Source: Diplocloster modestus | GTDB lineage: Bacteria; Bacillota; Clostridia; Lachnospirales; Lachnospiraceae | Reading direction: 5' to 3' | Assembly: GCF_019042245.1 (NCBI RefSeq) | Contig: NZ_JAHQCX010000001.1 | Span: 248,001 to 312,000, forward strand | Length of the DNA: 64,000 nucleotides | In this document: positions 55,640 through 64,000 of the stretch, piece by piece | Numbering within the stretch: position 1 is the stretch's first letter | How the letters are laid out: the number at the start of each line of letters is the position of its first letter | Position numbers and translations under genes: made by a program | The notes under the pieces: generated by a model | Database searches by the model: none | What the model saw: only the letters and a program-made list of their open reading frames with translations | Told to the model about the DNA's origin: nothing

Positions 55640-56503
55640 ATGTTAGTATCAGCAAAAGAGATGTTAGAGAAAGCGAAAGCGGGTCATTACGCAGTTGGAC
55701 AGTTCAATATTAATAACCTGGAATGGACAAAGGCAGTTCTTCTGACCGCGCAGGAGTTAAATTCTCCGGTTATCCTGGGTGTATCCGAGGGTGCCGGAAA
55801 GTATATGTGCGGATATAAAACGGTAGTTGGTATGGTGAACGGGATGCTGGAAGAATTAAATATCACGGTTCCGGTAGCTCTGCACCTGGATCACGGCAGC
55901 TACGACGCATGCTATAAATGTATTGATGCCGGATTCTCTTCCATTATGTTTGATGGTTCCCATTATCCGATCGAAGAGAATGTAGAAAAGACAAAAGAGC
56001 TGGTTAAAGTCTGCGCAGAGAAGGGGATGTCCCTGGAAGCCGAAGTCGGATCCATCGGCGGCGAAGAAGACGGTGTGATCGGAATGGGCGAGTGTGCGGA
56101 CCCTAAGGAATGCAAGATGATCGCGGATCTGGGTGTTACCATGCTGGCTGCCGGTATCGGGAACATTCACGGGAAATATCCGGAAAACTGGGCAGGCTTA
56201 AGCTTTGAGACCCTGGATGCGATCCAGCAGCTGACCGGCGAGATGCCTCTGGTTCTGCACGGCGGCACAGGAATCCCGGCCGACATGATAAAAAAAGCCA
56301 TCACCCTGGGTGTTGCCAAGATCAACGTAAATACGGAGTGCCAGCTGTCCTTCGCAGCCGCTACCCGTAAATACATCGAAGAAGGAAAAGACCTGGTAGG
56401 CAAGGGCTTCGATCCTCGTAAAATCCTGGCTCCCGGCCTGGAAGCGATCAAAGCAACTGTAAAAGAAAAAATGGAACTGTTTGGCTCCATCGGAAAAGCT
56501 TGA
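55640..56503 (+). CDS. fba: Class II fructose-bisphosphate aldolase
   Basis: 287 residues from ATG 55640, preceded by TGGAGG; the longer open frame from 55538 lacks a ribosome binding site. Zinc-site motifs are HLDHGSYD and, later, GNIHGKYP and LHGGTG. The catalytic loop includes GEEDGV and the C-terminal INVNTECQ segment. It cleaves fructose-1,6-bisphosphate in glycolysis. Related class II aldolases act on tagatose or fuculose phosphates, but the overall sequence fits the glycolytic type. It is followed by a terminator at 56528. Confidence 0.94.
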   Translation: MLVSAKEMLEKAKAGHYAVGQFNINNLEWTKAVLLTAQELNSPVILGVSEGAGKYMCGYKTVVGMVNGMLEELNITVPVALHLDHGSYDACYKCIDAGFSSIMFDGSHYPIEENVEKTKELVKVCAEKGMSLEAEVGSIGGEEDGVIGMGECADPKECKMIADLGVTMLAAGIGNIHGKYPENWAGLSFETLDAIQQLTGEMPLVLHGGTGIPADMIKKAITLGVAKINVNTECQLSFAAATRKYIEEGKDLVGKGFDPRKILAPGLEAIKATVKEKMELFGSIGKA

Positions 56504-56527
56504 GAATAGAGCAGATATCATGTGACT

Positions 56528-56553
56528 CCCGCCAATTGGCGGGGGCCATTTTA
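56528..56553 (+). terminator. Intrinsic terminator after fba
   Basis: Stem CCCGCC-AATT-GGCGGG (56528-56543) followed by a weak T-rich tail (ATTTTAT). Confidence 0.65.
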
Positions 56554-56652
56554 TAAGGATACCAATTCCGCATTATTTTGCACAATCATTTGAGCCAAAG
56601 TAACTCTAATCTGTAAAAAGTGTTTAAAGTTCAGGTTTTTTGAAAGATTTGC

Positions 56653-56681
56653 TTGATTTTTAGAAAGAATTAGTTTATCTT
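56653..56681 (+). promoter_or_regulatory. Promoter of glnN
   Basis: TTGATT (56653-56658), 17-bp spacer, TATCTT (56676-56681). The transcript would begin near 56689, giving a leader of about 140 nt. Confidence 0.6.
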
Positions 56682-56720
56682 ATAGGAAGATTGGAAACGA
56701 TGTTTCCAGAAAATGAGACA

Positions 56721-56757
56721 GAACAAAGGCGTTCCAGTAATTGGAATGTCTTTTTTT
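56721..56757 (+). promoter_or_regulatory. Leader attenuator of glnN: six-base-loop hairpin versus terminator
   Basis: Hairpin GAAC-AAAGGC-GTTC (56721-56734), with A at loop position 1 and G at position 4, overlaps a terminator (GGCGTTCCA 56728-56736, loop GTAAT, TGGAATGTC 56742-56750, then seven T). Only one can form. A separate hairpin TGGAAAC/GTTTCCA lies just upstream (56691-56707). Confidence 0.65.
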
Positions 56758-56827
56758 ATGCAATGGGAAAGTGCCTCTCTTGCTGGACTGTCAAATACAT
56801 ATCTTAATAGAGGAAAGGGTGTTAGTT

Positions 56828-58939
56828 ATGAGCGAACTGTTCAACGTAGCGGATATTTTCGGTGAAGATGTGTTTAGTGATGCGGTAATGGAAGAACGTC
56901 TTCCCAAAAAGGTTTACAAGGAATTGAGAAAAACCATTGATGAGGGGAAAGAACTGGATCCGATGATAGCCGAAGTGGTGGCAGGAGCTATGAAAGATTG
57001 GGCGATTGAAAAAGGGGCTACCCACTATACCCATTGGTTCCAGCCGCTTACCGGCGTGACTGCCGAAAAGCACGACTCTTTTATCTCAGCTCCCGTTAAT
57101 GGAAAGGTTCTGATGGAGTTTTCCGGGAAAGAGCTGATCAAAGGGGAGCCGGACGCGTCATCCTTCCCTTCCGGCGGCCTGCGTGCCACCTTTGAGGCGA
57201 GGGGCTATACCGCGTGGGACTGCACTTCACCGGCTTTCGTCAGACACGATGCCGCCGGCGCGATTCTGTGCATCCCCACAGCCTTCTGTTCTTATACAGG
57301 AGAGGCGTTGGACCAGAAGACCCCGTTGCTGCGTTCCATGGAAGCGTTAAATACGCAGGCTCTCCGTCTGTTAAGATTGTTTGGCAACACGACTTCGAAA
57401 AAAGCGACTCCTTCCGTAGGGCCGGAGCAGGAATATTTCCTGGTGGACCGCAGGAAATATTTACAGAGAAAGGACCTGATCTTCGCTGGACGGACCTTAT
57501 TTGGGGCCATGCCTCCCAAGGGACAGGAGTTGGAGGACCATTACTTTGGAAGCATCCGGGAACGGATCGCGGCCTACATGAAGGATGTCAACAAAGAACT
57601 GTGGAAACTGGGCGTATCCTCCAAGACACAGCACAATGAAGTGGCTCCCGCGCAGCATGAACTGGCGCCGATCTATGCCGAAGCGAATATTGCCGTGGAC
57701 CACAACCAGCTGATTATGGAGACTTTGAAAAAAGTGGCCGAGAGAAATGGATTATACTGCCTGCTTCATGAGAAGCCCTTCGCCGGTGTGAATGGTTCCG
57801 GAAAACATAACAACTGGTCTGTCATCACCGATGACGGTATCAACCTGTTGAATCCGGGGAAAACACCTCATGAGAACATTCAGTTCCTCCTTGTACTGAC
57901 CTGTATCTTAAAGGCGATAGACGAGCATGCGGATCTGCTAAGAGAATCCGCTGCCGACGTAGGGAATGATCACAGGCTGGGAGCCAATGAGGCACCTCCG
58001 GCGATTATATCGATCTTCCTGGGCGAACAGCTGGAGGATGTGCTGGAACAGCTGGTTAGCACAGGAGAAGCGACCCACAGTCTGAAGGGCGGCAGACTTC
58101 AGACCGGTGTGAAAACCCTTCCGGATCTGGCCAAGGATGCTACCGACCGGAACAGAACCTCCCCGTTCGCTTTTACCGGAAACAAGTTCGAATTCCGTAT
58201 GTGCGGTTCCAGAGATTCCATCGCATCGCCTAATACCGTACTGAACACGATCGTAGCGGACGCGTTCTGTGAGGTATGCGATGTACTGGAGAAATCCGAT
58301 GATTTTGACATGGCGGTACATGATCTGATTAAGAAATACGCCAGTGAGCACCAGAGAATCGTATTTAACGGCAACGGCTACTCCGAAGAATGGGTGGAAG
58401 AGGCGATGCGCAGAGGCCTTCCAAATATCACATCCATGGTAGACGCGATCCCGGCGCTCATAACAGATAAGTCCGTAAAGCTTTTCGAAAAATACGGCGT
58501 GTTTACAAAAGCGGAATTAGAGTCCCGGGTGGAAGTCAAATACGAGACCTACGCCAAGGCAATCAATATCGAGGCGCGCACCATGGTAGATATGGCCAGA
58601 AAACAGATAATCCCGGCGGTGATCAAATACACCAAAGTGCTGGCCGACTCTATCAATTCTGTGAGAGCCGCCTGTGATGCCGATGTATCGGTACAGACAG
58701 GGGAACTAAAAGATGCATCCGCGCTCCTGGCCCAGACCAAAGCCGCTCTGATCAAGCTGGAAGAGGTTACTGAAGCAGCTTGTGCCATGGAAGAAGGGGA
58801 GACTCAGGCAAAATATTATCATGACGCAGTGATGCCGGCCATGGAAGCGTTGCGCATCCCGGTTGACAAACTGGAGATGATCGTAGACAAAGACCTCTGG
58901 CCGATGCCTTCCTATGGAGATTTGATATTCGAAGTTTAA
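56828..58939 (+). CDS. glnN: Type III glutamine synthetase
   Basis: 703 residues from ATG 56828 (GAGGAAAGGGTG upstream), the length of GSIII enzymes and far longer than the ~450 of GlnA. Family landmarks: [40 protein letters not shown] (metal-site glutamate), [26 protein letters not shown] and [13 protein letters not shown]. It condenses glutamate and ammonia to glutamine, taking up ammonium brought in by Amt. The leader attenuator resembles those of glnK and amt, so all three probably respond to the same signal. Confidence 0.97.
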   Translation: MSELFNVADIFGEDVFSDAVMEERLPKKVYKELRKTIDEGKELDPMIAEVVAGAMKDWAIEKGATHYTHWFQPLTGVTAEKHDSFISAPVNGKVLMEFSGKELIKGEPDASSFPSGGLRATFEARGYTAWDCTSPAFVRHDAAGAILCIPTAFCSYTGEALDQKTPLLRSMEALNTQALRLLRLFGNTTSKKATPSVGPEQEYFLVDRRKYLQRKDLIFAGRTLFGAMPPKGQELEDHYFGSIRERIAAYMKDVNKELWKLGVSSKTQHNEVAPAQHELAPIYAEANIAVDHNQLIMETLKKVAERNGLYCLLHEKPFAGVNGSGKHNNWSVITDDGINLLNPGKTPHENIQFLLVLTCILKAIDEHADLLRESAADVGNDHRLGANEAPPAIISIFLGEQLEDVLEQLVSTGEATHSLKGGRLQTGVKTLPDLAKDATDRNRTSPFAFTGNKFEFRMCGSRDSIASPNTVLNTIVADAFCEVCDVLEKSDDFDMAVHDLIKKYASEHQRIVFNGNGYSEEWVEEAMRRGLPNITSMVDAIPALITDKSVKLFEKYGVFTKAELESRVEVKYETYAKAINIEARTMVDMARKQIIPAVIKYTKVLADSINSVRAACDADVSVQTGELKDASALLAQTKAALIKLEEVTEAACAMEEGETQAKYYHDAVMPAMEALRIPVDKLEMIVDKDLWPMPSYGDLIFEV

Positions 58940-58948
58940 AGCGTGTTA

Positions 58949-58996
58949 CATGCCCATTGGGCAGGGTCGCAGCATTCGCTGCTCCATAAGGTATAG
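58949..58996 (+). repeat. 48-bp double-hairpin repeat, copy R2
   Basis: Same layout as R1 at 40113: CATGCCC start, hairpin GCCC-ATT-GGGC (58952-58962), hairpin GCAGC-ATTC-GCTGC (58969-58982), and the tail CTCCATAAGGTATAGA. It lies 10 bp after the glnN stop and directly before the terminator. Confidence 0.8.
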
Positions 58997-59028
58997 AAAA
59001 ATCCCGGGATTCGTCCCGGGATTTTTTT
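58997..59028. terminator. Bidirectional terminator between glnN and the LacI-family gene
   Basis: 13-bp stem AAAAATCCCGGGA / TCCCGGGATTTTT with a four-base loop and T-runs on both strands; the genes are convergent. Confidence 0.85.
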
Positions 59029-59074
59029 GCACGCCGGCCCTCTCGGCACGAGAGTCTTCCCAGCGATACCGGCA

Positions 59075-60112
59075 CTAATCAGTCAGGCTGGGAATATCGG
59101 TGGATTTGCGGTTCACAAGTTTAGGGGCAATGATAATTTCGCGCACAGACTTTGTCTGGGAATCTGGAGCGGCAATCAGTTCCAGGAGGAGCTCGGCCGC
59201 CCGCTCACCGGTCTGAAACGGCCGGATATCGATGGTTGTCAGCGCTGGCAGCATCATATCGGCATATTCATTGTTATCGTAGCCGATTACAGAGATATCC
59301 TGCGGGATGCGCAGACTGTACTTAGCGAACGCGGAATAGACTCCGCAGGCCACATAATCACTGAAACAGAAAACAGCAGTGGCGCTTAGCGAGTGCAAAT
59401 CCGGATGCTGCTTAAGCCATTGTTTCATAACCAGGTGGCTTCCGGAACGGGTTCCGTCACATTCCAGTACCTGCACGCAGTCAGCCGGCAGGTTTTTATC
59501 CCTCAGATAAGAGAGAAAACCTTCATACCGTTCCCGGGCGGATGAGATATGCATAGGGGCTGAGACATACAAAAATGAGCGGTGCCCCAGTTTATATAAG
59601 TGCTCCGCAGCCAGATTGCCGCCTTTGACATCGTTGCTTTGGACATAGTTGGTTGCGATGTCCGGAAATTTTCTCTGCAGGATGACATATGGGATTTTAG
59701 CCTTCTTTAGTTGGGTGAGCACCCGTGTATTTCTCATACTGGGTACAAGAAGAATTCCGTCCACGCCGTGGTCCATCATGCTTGAAATCATGGCGGTCTC
59801 CTCTGCGGAATTTTCATTGGAATTCCCCAGCATGATGGTATAGCTGGTTCGCTTGCAGGTTTTCTCCACGCCCTTGATCATTCCAGAGAAGACCGGATTG
59901 CTGATATCGGTAACCACCATACCCAGGATCAGAGATTTGTTAGTACGCAGACGACTGGCGGCCAGATTTTTATGGTATCCCAGCCGGGTGGCCGTCTCCC
60001 TCACATGATCTTTGGTTTCCTGGCTGATGTCCGGCATGTCCCGCAAAGCGCGGGAAACAGTGTTAATGGAAACGCCCAGTTCCTCGGCGATATCTTTCAG
60101 GGTTGCGCTCAA
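59075..60112 (-). CDS. LacI-family transcriptional repressor of the sugar cluster
   Basis: 345 residues. The N-terminal helix-turn-helix ATLKDIAEELGVSINTVSRALRD is textbook LacI, with the hinge region (NLAASRLRTNKS) for minor-groove binding. The rest is a periplasmic-binding-protein-like sugar-sensing domain (LGMVVTDISNPVFSGMIKGVE onward). It is divergent from the isomerase gene, and the palindrome ACATTAACGTTAATGT lies between them, with two more copies downstream, so it is the likely regulator of the cluster and of itself. The effector is unknown; a pentose, hexulose or deoxysugar is likely from the genes controlled. Confidence 0.93.
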   Translation of the reverse strand: MSATLKDIAEELGVSINTVSRALRDMPDISQETKDHVRETATRLGYHKNLAASRLRTNKSLILGMVVTDISNPVFSGMIKGVEKTCKRTSYTIMLGNSNENSAEETAMISSMMDHGVDGILLVPSMRNTRVLTQLKKAKIPYVILQRKFPDIATNYVQSNDVKGGNLAAEHLYKLGHRSFLYVSAPMHISSARERYEGFLSYLRDKNLPADCVQVLECDGTRSGSHLVMKQWLKQHPDLHSLSATAVFCFSDYVACGVYSAFAKYSLRIPQDISVIGYDNNEYADMMLPALTTIDIRPFQTGERAAELLLELIAAPDSQTKSVREIIIAPKLVNRKSTDIPSLTD

Positions 60113-60147
60113 TATAACATTCCTCCATTTGTGAAAATGCTTCTTTT

Positions 60148-60176
60148 ATTATACATGTTAGCAGCGTCAGTGTCAA
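60148..60176 (-). promoter_or_regulatory. Promoter of the LacI-family gene
   Basis: On the minus strand TTGACA (60176-60171), 17-bp spacer, TATAAT (60153-60148): both consensus hexamers. Confidence 0.8.
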
Positions 60177-60201
60177 AAAGTGATTTGGCAATTTTGCCAT
60201 A

Positions 60202-60230
60202 TTGACAAACAGCTTTTCTGATTGTATTAT
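60202..60230 (+). promoter_or_regulatory. Promoter of the isomerase gene
   Basis: TTGACA (60202-60207), 17-bp spacer, TATTAT (60225-60230). The operator starts 1 bp after the -10, so bound repressor would block initiation. Confidence 0.8.
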
Positions 60231-60231
60231 A

Positions 60232-60247
60232 ACATTAACGTTAATGT
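60232..60247. promoter_or_regulatory. Operator O1 of the LacI-family repressor
   Basis: Perfect 16-bp palindrome ACATTAACGTTAATGT with the CG centre typical of LacI-family sites. Confidence 0.85.
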
Positions 60248-60282
60248 AATGAAAGCATTTTTTTACGACAGGAGGATTTAAT

Positions 60283-61674
60283 TTGAAATTAGCACTATTA
60301 ATAGCTAACCGTGGTTTTTTTCCGAGTACGGTGATCGATCTCGCCCGGGAGGATATGCAGACCGCGGCTTTAAAAGAGGGGATTCAACTGCTGGAGATGG
60401 ATCCTGCCCTGACCCGTTATGGTGCGGTGGAGACCCGGGAGGAAGGCGCGGTATATGCGGATTTTTTGGCACATCATTATGGAGAGTACGAGGGGGTGAT
60501 TATTTGTCTGCCTAATTTTGGGGATGAGAATGGAATCAAAGAAGCGATACGGGATGTGAACGTTCCGATTTTGCTGCAGGCTTATCCGGATGAATTGGGA
60601 AAACTGGATTTTGATAACCGCAGGGACGCATTTTGTGGGAAGCTTGGTTTATGCGCGGTGTTAAAGCAGATGAGGACCACCTTTACTTCAGGGGAACCTT
60701 TTGTTATGCATCCGTTGAGTCAGGAGTTTCAGCGGGAATTAAGTGATTTTGCAGGAATCTGCCGGATAGTCAGCAGGATGCGGCATCTGCGAATTGGGGT
60801 GTTGGGCGCCAGAACCACTGCTTTTAAAAGCGTTCGGTTTGACGAAGCTGCCATGGAGACCAGAGGTGCGGATGTGGAGACGCTGGATCTGACGCAGGTC
60901 TTTGCACGTATCCGGGAAATAACGGATGACGATCCACGGTTGGCAGATTGGCGGGAAGAATTGGAACGGATTTCCGATATGCGGGACGTACCGGATTATG
61001 CCAGCATTCATCAGGGAAAGTTGGGCATTGCGCTTCAGGAGCTGCAAAGGGAAATGGCTTTGGATGTCATGGCGATCCGTTGCTGGAGCGAAATGCAGTA
61101 TGAATTTAAGATTACACCCTGCACGGTCATGGGCATTCTGAATCAGCGGGGAATACCGGTCGTATGCGAGACCGACGTGACGAATGCGCCGGCGATGATG
61201 GCACTGAGTCTGGCTTCCGGCCGGCCGGCCGGATGTCTCGACATCAATAATAACTATGGCGGCGATCCGGATGCCTGTATTATGTTCCACTGCGGACCTC
61301 TTCCTATAGATCTTCTAAGCGGACCGGGGCATATGGAAGAGCATAAAATGTTTGTCAAAACACAGGGGGAGGATTGTTCCTGGGGTGTGAACGCAGGAAA
61401 GCTGAAGCCTGGAATCATAACCGTTTGCGGTATGCGTACGGAATATGGGGAGATACGCTATTTCGTGGAAGAAGCGGAGGTGGTGGACGTGCCGGTGGAT
61501 GAAGGATTTTTTGGTACTTATGGGGTTGTTAAGATTCCCGGACTGCAGAGGAAGCTGCGTCATATGAGTGAAGAAGGGTTCCGGCATCACGCGATTATTA
61601 CATCAGGCGACCAATCCCGCAGAGTGAGAGAAGCTCTGACCAAGTATTTGGGATACACGGAAATATATTTATAA
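60283..61674 (+). CDS. L-fucose/L-arabinose isomerase-like protein
   Basis: 463 residues with a TTG start (GGAGG at 60271-60275, seven bases away); no ATG is nearby. Two alpha/beta domains and a beta-barrel-like C-terminus as in the L-fucose isomerase superfamily. Candidate metal ligands are the glutamate in RCWSEMQYEF, the aspartate in VCETDVTNA and the histidine in MFHCGPLP. It should interconvert an aldose and a ketose. It is shorter than E. coli FucI (about 590 residues), as in the less-studied isomerase-like branch, so the substrate is uncertain. It is controlled by operator O1 and followed by a ketose epimerase gene. Confidence 0.87.
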   Translation: MKLALLIANRGFFPSTVIDLAREDMQTAALKEGIQLLEMDPALTRYGAVETREEGAVYADFLAHHYGEYEGVIICLPNFGDENGIKEAIRDVNVPILLQAYPDELGKLDFDNRRDAFCGKLGLCAVLKQMRTTFTSGEPFVMHPLSQEFQRELSDFAGICRIVSRMRHLRIGVLGARTTAFKSVRFDEAAMETRGADVETLDLTQVFARIREITDDDPRLADWREELERISDMRDVPDYASIHQGKLGIALQELQREMALDVMAIRCWSEMQYEFKITPCTVMGILNQRGIPVVCETDVTNAPAMMALSLASGRPAGCLDINNNYGGDPDACIMFHCGPLPIDLLSGPGHMEEHKMFVKTQGEDCSWGVNAGKLKPGIITVCGMRTEYGEIRYFVEEAEVVDVPVDEGFFGTYGVVKIPGLQRKLRHMSEEGFRHHAIITSGDQSRRVREALTKYLGYTEIYL

Positions 61675-61709
61675 TGAACGACACTACATAGCATTATTTT
61701 TTTTCTTAA

Positions 61710-61729
61710 TTACATTAACGTTAATGTAA
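61710..61729. promoter_or_regulatory. Operator O2 of the LacI-family repressor
   Basis: Perfect 20-bp palindrome TTACATTAACGTTAATGTAA, 86 bp upstream of the epimerase start; the best copy of the motif. No clear promoter lies beside it, so it may act as a roadblock or loop partner. Confidence 0.85.
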
Positions 61730-61815
61730 ATAAAAGATGGATGAGGATTGTTTTTCATACATGGCCAGACAGTGAGGGGACGGACATATCACGTTATTAA
61801 AATGGAGGGAATTAA

Positions 61816-62697
61816 ATGAACAAACTGGGAATCTTTACGAATTTCTGGGAAACAAACTGGAATTTTGATCATATGAAATATGTGAAAAAGGCCAGGAAGA
61901 TCGGGTTTGATATTTTGGAGTTTCAGGCACAGCCCTTGCTGGAAATGACAAAAGAGCATATGCGTGACATCAGGAAGATGGCTGACGACGAGGGAATTGA
62001 ACTGACCTACAGCCTGGGGCTTGATCCCAATTATGATGTATCCAGTGCAGATGAACAGATCAGAAAGAGTGGTATCGATTATCTAAAACGCATTGTGGAG
62101 TGTGTGGGCTTTATGGATGGCAGGATTATTTCGGGAGTCAGTTATGCCGGCTGGGGATCACCAGACTATATCGTAAATGACAAAACTTCTATTGTGGAAC
62201 TGTCTTTGGACAGCATGCGGCAGATTGTGAAGACGGCGGAAGATTATGGCGTCATTTATTGTGTGGAAGCGGTGAACCGTTTCGAAGGCTGTGTCATTAA
62301 TACAGCGGAAGAGGCGCTGGACTATGTCTCCAAAATCGACAGCGAAAATATTGCCATTTTACTAGATACCTATCATATGAACATCGAAGAAGACTGTATC
62401 GGAGACGCGATCCGCTCCGTGGGAAACCGGCTGGGTTCCTTCCATACCGGAGACAATAACCGGCGCTGTCCCGGAAGAGGACATATCAATTTTGATGAAG
62501 TCTTTCAGGCCCTTTCCGATATCGGTTATAAAGGAAGGATTGTATCTGAGCCTTTTGTGCAGATGGGAGGAGAAGTGGGAAGGGATATCAAAGTCTGGAG
62601 AAATCTCGATCCTCCGGATGAAGCCTGCCTGGATCAGGAGGCGGCGTATCTGCTGAAGTATGAGCAGGATATGCTGCGCAAATATGGGATGGAGTAG
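61816..62697 (+). CDS. Ketose 3-epimerase (D-psicose/D-tagatose 3-epimerase family)
   Basis: 293 residues, a TIM barrel of the sugar-phosphate isomerase/epimerase (AP endonuclease 2) family. The four metal ligands are in order: Glu151 (VEAVNRFEG), Asp184 (LLDTYHMNIEE), His210 (GSFHTGDNNR) and Glu245 (IVSEPFV). This spacing and length match clostridial D-psicose 3-epimerases almost exactly. It inverts C-3 of a free ketohexose or ketopentose. Together with the isomerase it would channel an unusual sugar into central metabolism; a kinase and aldolase are presumably outside the window. Confidence 0.92.
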   Translation: MNKLGIFTNFWETNWNFDHMKYVKKARKIGFDILEFQAQPLLEMTKEHMRDIRKMADDEGIELTYSLGLDPNYDVSSADEQIRKSGIDYLKRIVECVGFMDGRIISGVSYAGWGSPDYIVNDKTSIVELSLDSMRQIVKTAEDYGVIYCVEAVNRFEGCVINTAEEALDYVSKIDSENIAILLDTYHMNIEEDCIGDAIRSVGNRLGSFHTGDNNRRCPGRGHINFDEVFQALSDIGYKGRIVSEPFVQMGGEVGRDIKVWRNLDPPDEACLDQEAAYLLKYEQDMLRKYGME

Positions 62698-62805
62698 ATA
62701 TCCTGATTTCCGAAATCCGGATTTTAAAATCGGAAAGAAAAAGAATTCAAAATAATTGTTACAAATTGGTAAAAATTCAACTGTTTCATTGTGTAGTATT
62801 TCCTG

Positions 62806-62835
62806 TTGACACATTGTATTTTGATGGGATATACT
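62806..62835 (+). promoter_or_regulatory. Promoter of the sugar-binding lipoprotein gene
   Basis: TTGACA (62806-62811), 18-bp spacer, TATACT (62830-62835); operator O3 lies just downstream, over the likely start site. Confidence 0.7.
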
Positions 62836-62848
62836 TATATTATTATTT

Positions 62849-62864
62849 ACATTAACGTTAAAGT
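62849..62864. promoter_or_regulatory. Operator O3 of the LacI-family repressor (imperfect)
   Basis: ACATTAACGTTAAAGT: the left half is identical to O1 and O2, the right half has one mismatch. Confidence 0.75.
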
Positions 62865-62906
62865 CACTGTTTTTTGAGCATTTTGCATAAACGAAAGGAG
62901 TAGGAA

Positions 62907-64000
62907 ATGAAAAAGAAATTAATCAGTTTACTAACGAGCATGGCGATGATAGCTATTCTATTAACCGGATGCGGGAGCACACCGGATACAGCTGCAGACA
63001 GCGATGCCGCGGCGAAACCTCAGTCAGAGGAGACTCCGAAGGCGGGACAGCCGGACGACAAAGCCGACACGAAATCCGCCCAGGAGGGTTCTTCTGATGT
63101 TCATAACGATTTGGATTATGATGCCGCTAATAAGACCTATGCTTTTGTATTTAAAGCCACAGGTAATCCAAACGGCGAAAAACAGATGGAAGGATTTAAA
63201 AAAGTAATTGAGGCGTATGGAGGAAACGTTATTTTAAAATCTCCGGAAGCCGCCACGGTAGAAGGCCAGATTACCATTGTAAACGAACTGATCCAGCAGA
63301 AAGTAGACTGTATCGCTATTACGGGAAATGATGTGGATGCTCTGCAGCCAATCCTGACACAGGCTATGGATGCCGGAATCAAAGTTCTCTCCACGGATGG
63401 CCAGGTGAATCCGGACAGCCGTATGATCCATGTGAATCAGGCAGACTCCAAATTGGTCGGACAGACCCTGGCAAAAGGGGTGGCAGATATGATCGGTGGT
63501 TCCGGTGAAATCGCGGTGCTGTCCGCCACCAGTCAGTCCGCTAACCAGAACACCTGGATCGGTTATATGCAGGATGAACTGGATGCCAATTTTAAAGATG
63601 TGAAATGTGTGGAAGTAGCTTATGGAGATGATGAATTCCAGAAATCAGTGGATCAGACGCAGGCGTTGATCACCAACTATCCCGATTTGAAGGCGATCGT
63701 GGCTCCTACTACGGTGGGAATCGCAGCGGCCGCTAAAGTGGTCAGCGACGAAGGGCTGACAGGTAAGATCTCCGTGACAGGTCTGGGACTTCCTTCCGAG
63801 ATGGCGGAATATATCGAGAGCGGCGTGTGCCCTTATATGTATTTGTGGAACCCAGACTATGTGGGCGCCTTGACGGCTTATACCTCCATGGCTCTGGTGG
63901 ATGGCAAGATTACCGGCGCGGTGGGCGACAGTTTCGAAGGCTACCTGGGAGATGATAAGAAAACCTTTAAAGTGACCGAAGCGCTGGACGGCGGTACGGA
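62907..64000 (+). CDS. Sugar ABC transporter substrate-binding lipoprotein (rhamnose/autoinducer-2 type), 3' end outside window
   Basis: The open frame runs from ATG 62907 (AAAGGAG upstream) past the end of the window; 364 residues are visible. A lipoprotein signal with lipobox LLTGC (Cys22) and an acidic, low-complexity linker (about 25-75) precede a type I periplasmic-binding fold. The segments TTVGIAAAAKVVSDEGLTGK and VTGLGLPSEMAEYIESGVCPYMYLWNP are typical of rhamnose-binding proteins of the RhaS group, with LsrB-like relatives. The transporter membrane and ATPase genes should follow beyond the window. Rhamnose or a related deoxysugar is the likely ligand, in keeping with fucO, but not proven. 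Confidence 0.9.
   Translation, partial: MKKKLISLLTSMAMIAILLTGCGSTPDTAADSDAAAKPQSEETPKAGQPDDKADTKSAQEGSSDVHNDLDYDAANKTYAFVFKATGNPNGEKQMEGFKKVIEAYGGNVILKSPEAATVEGQITIVNELIQQKVDCIAITGNDVDALQPILTQAMDAGIKVLSTDGQVNPDSRMIHVNQADSKLVGQTLAKGVADMIGGSGEIAVLSATSQSANQNTWIGYMQDELDANFKDVKCVEVAYGDDEFQKSVDQTQALITNYPDLKAIVAPTTVGIAAAAKVVSDEGLTGKISVTGLGLPSEMAEYIESGVCPYMYLWNPDYVGALTAYTSMALVDGKITGAVGDSFEGYLGDDKKTFKVTEALDGGT

Larger units (their letters stand above)
56504..56827 (+). other. Intergenic and leader region before glnN
   Basis: 324 bp with the fba terminator, an AT-rich spacer, the glnN promoter and a leader attenuator, listed separately. No gene was seen; the in-frame ATG at 56741 falls within the leader terminator and is not a credible start. 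Confidence 0.6.

Noticed and set aside
56741..56827. N-terminal extension of GlnN from ATG 56741
   Set aside because: It lies inside the leader terminator, and the family N-terminus begins at 56828 with a good ribosome binding site.

Overview
The window looks like chromosomal DNA of a Gram-positive Clostridia, most probably a Lachnospiraceae-type gut anaerobe. The signs are strong GGAGG ribosome binding sites, LytR-CpsA-Psr (LCP) wall-polymer ligases, a type III glutamine synthetase (GlnN), a Csp-like subtilase, a class II aldolase, and surface proteins built from GBS Bsp-like repeats. No rRNA, tRNA, CRISPR array, transposase or prophage gene was recognised. Base composition changes along the window: about 1-17.5 kb is visibly AT-rich, and the rest is closer to balanced.

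Region 1 (1-24.3 kb) is a cell-surface polysaccharide locus. It holds the 3' end of a possible glycoside hydrolase, a lipoprotein, a secreted transglutaminase-like protein with seven GBS Bsp-like repeats, an MBOAT acyltransferase, a secreted GH25 lysozyme-type protein with seven repeats of the same family, and an AlgJ/AlgX-like SGNH protein. These are followed by four family 2 glycosyltransferases with a GtrA flippase-like protein, two paralogous LCP ligases either side of the polyprenyl-phosphate sugar-1-phosphate transferase that should start the repeat unit, and a fifth glycosyltransferase. Precursor supply follows directly (glmS, galU) with a small zinc-ribbon gene between them, and then a membrane-anchored HtrA protease.

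Region 2 (30-44.3 kb) is general cell-envelope and proteolysis biology: a ClpX-like unfoldase, a Csp-like subtilase, an LspA-like peptidase, uppP, a second MBOAT plus DltD/SGNH-like pair, an LUD-domain protein, a DegV protein, oligoendopeptidase F, and a zinc-ribbon membrane protein with a TPM-domain protein.

Region 3 (44.3-53.2 kb) carries glnK-amt, then an operon of a diacylglycerol glucosyltransferase-like protein, a PlsY-like acyltransferase, an ABC ATPase, a large coiled-coil FtsX-type permease and a TetR regulator. Region 4 (53.2-64 kb) has fucO, a kinase remnant, fba, glnN, and a LacI-controlled sugar cluster (isomerase, ketose 3-epimerase, rhamnose-type binding protein) with three near-identical operator palindromes.

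The most unusual content is non-coding. Two very long near-perfect palindromes (about 395 and 455 bp, at 38.7 and 53.2 kb) share a conserved core of about 184 nt in opposite orientations, while their outer arms are unrelated in sequence. The core has a fixed asymmetric bulge, a three-way junction and compensatory base changes in at least two stems. There is also a 172-bp palindrome at 30.2 kb and a 48-bp double-hairpin repeat found twice (40.1 and 58.9 kb). The glnK, amt and glnN leaders each show a small six-base-loop hairpin that overlaps, and so excludes, an intrinsic terminator, which suggests antitermination control of nitrogen assimilation.
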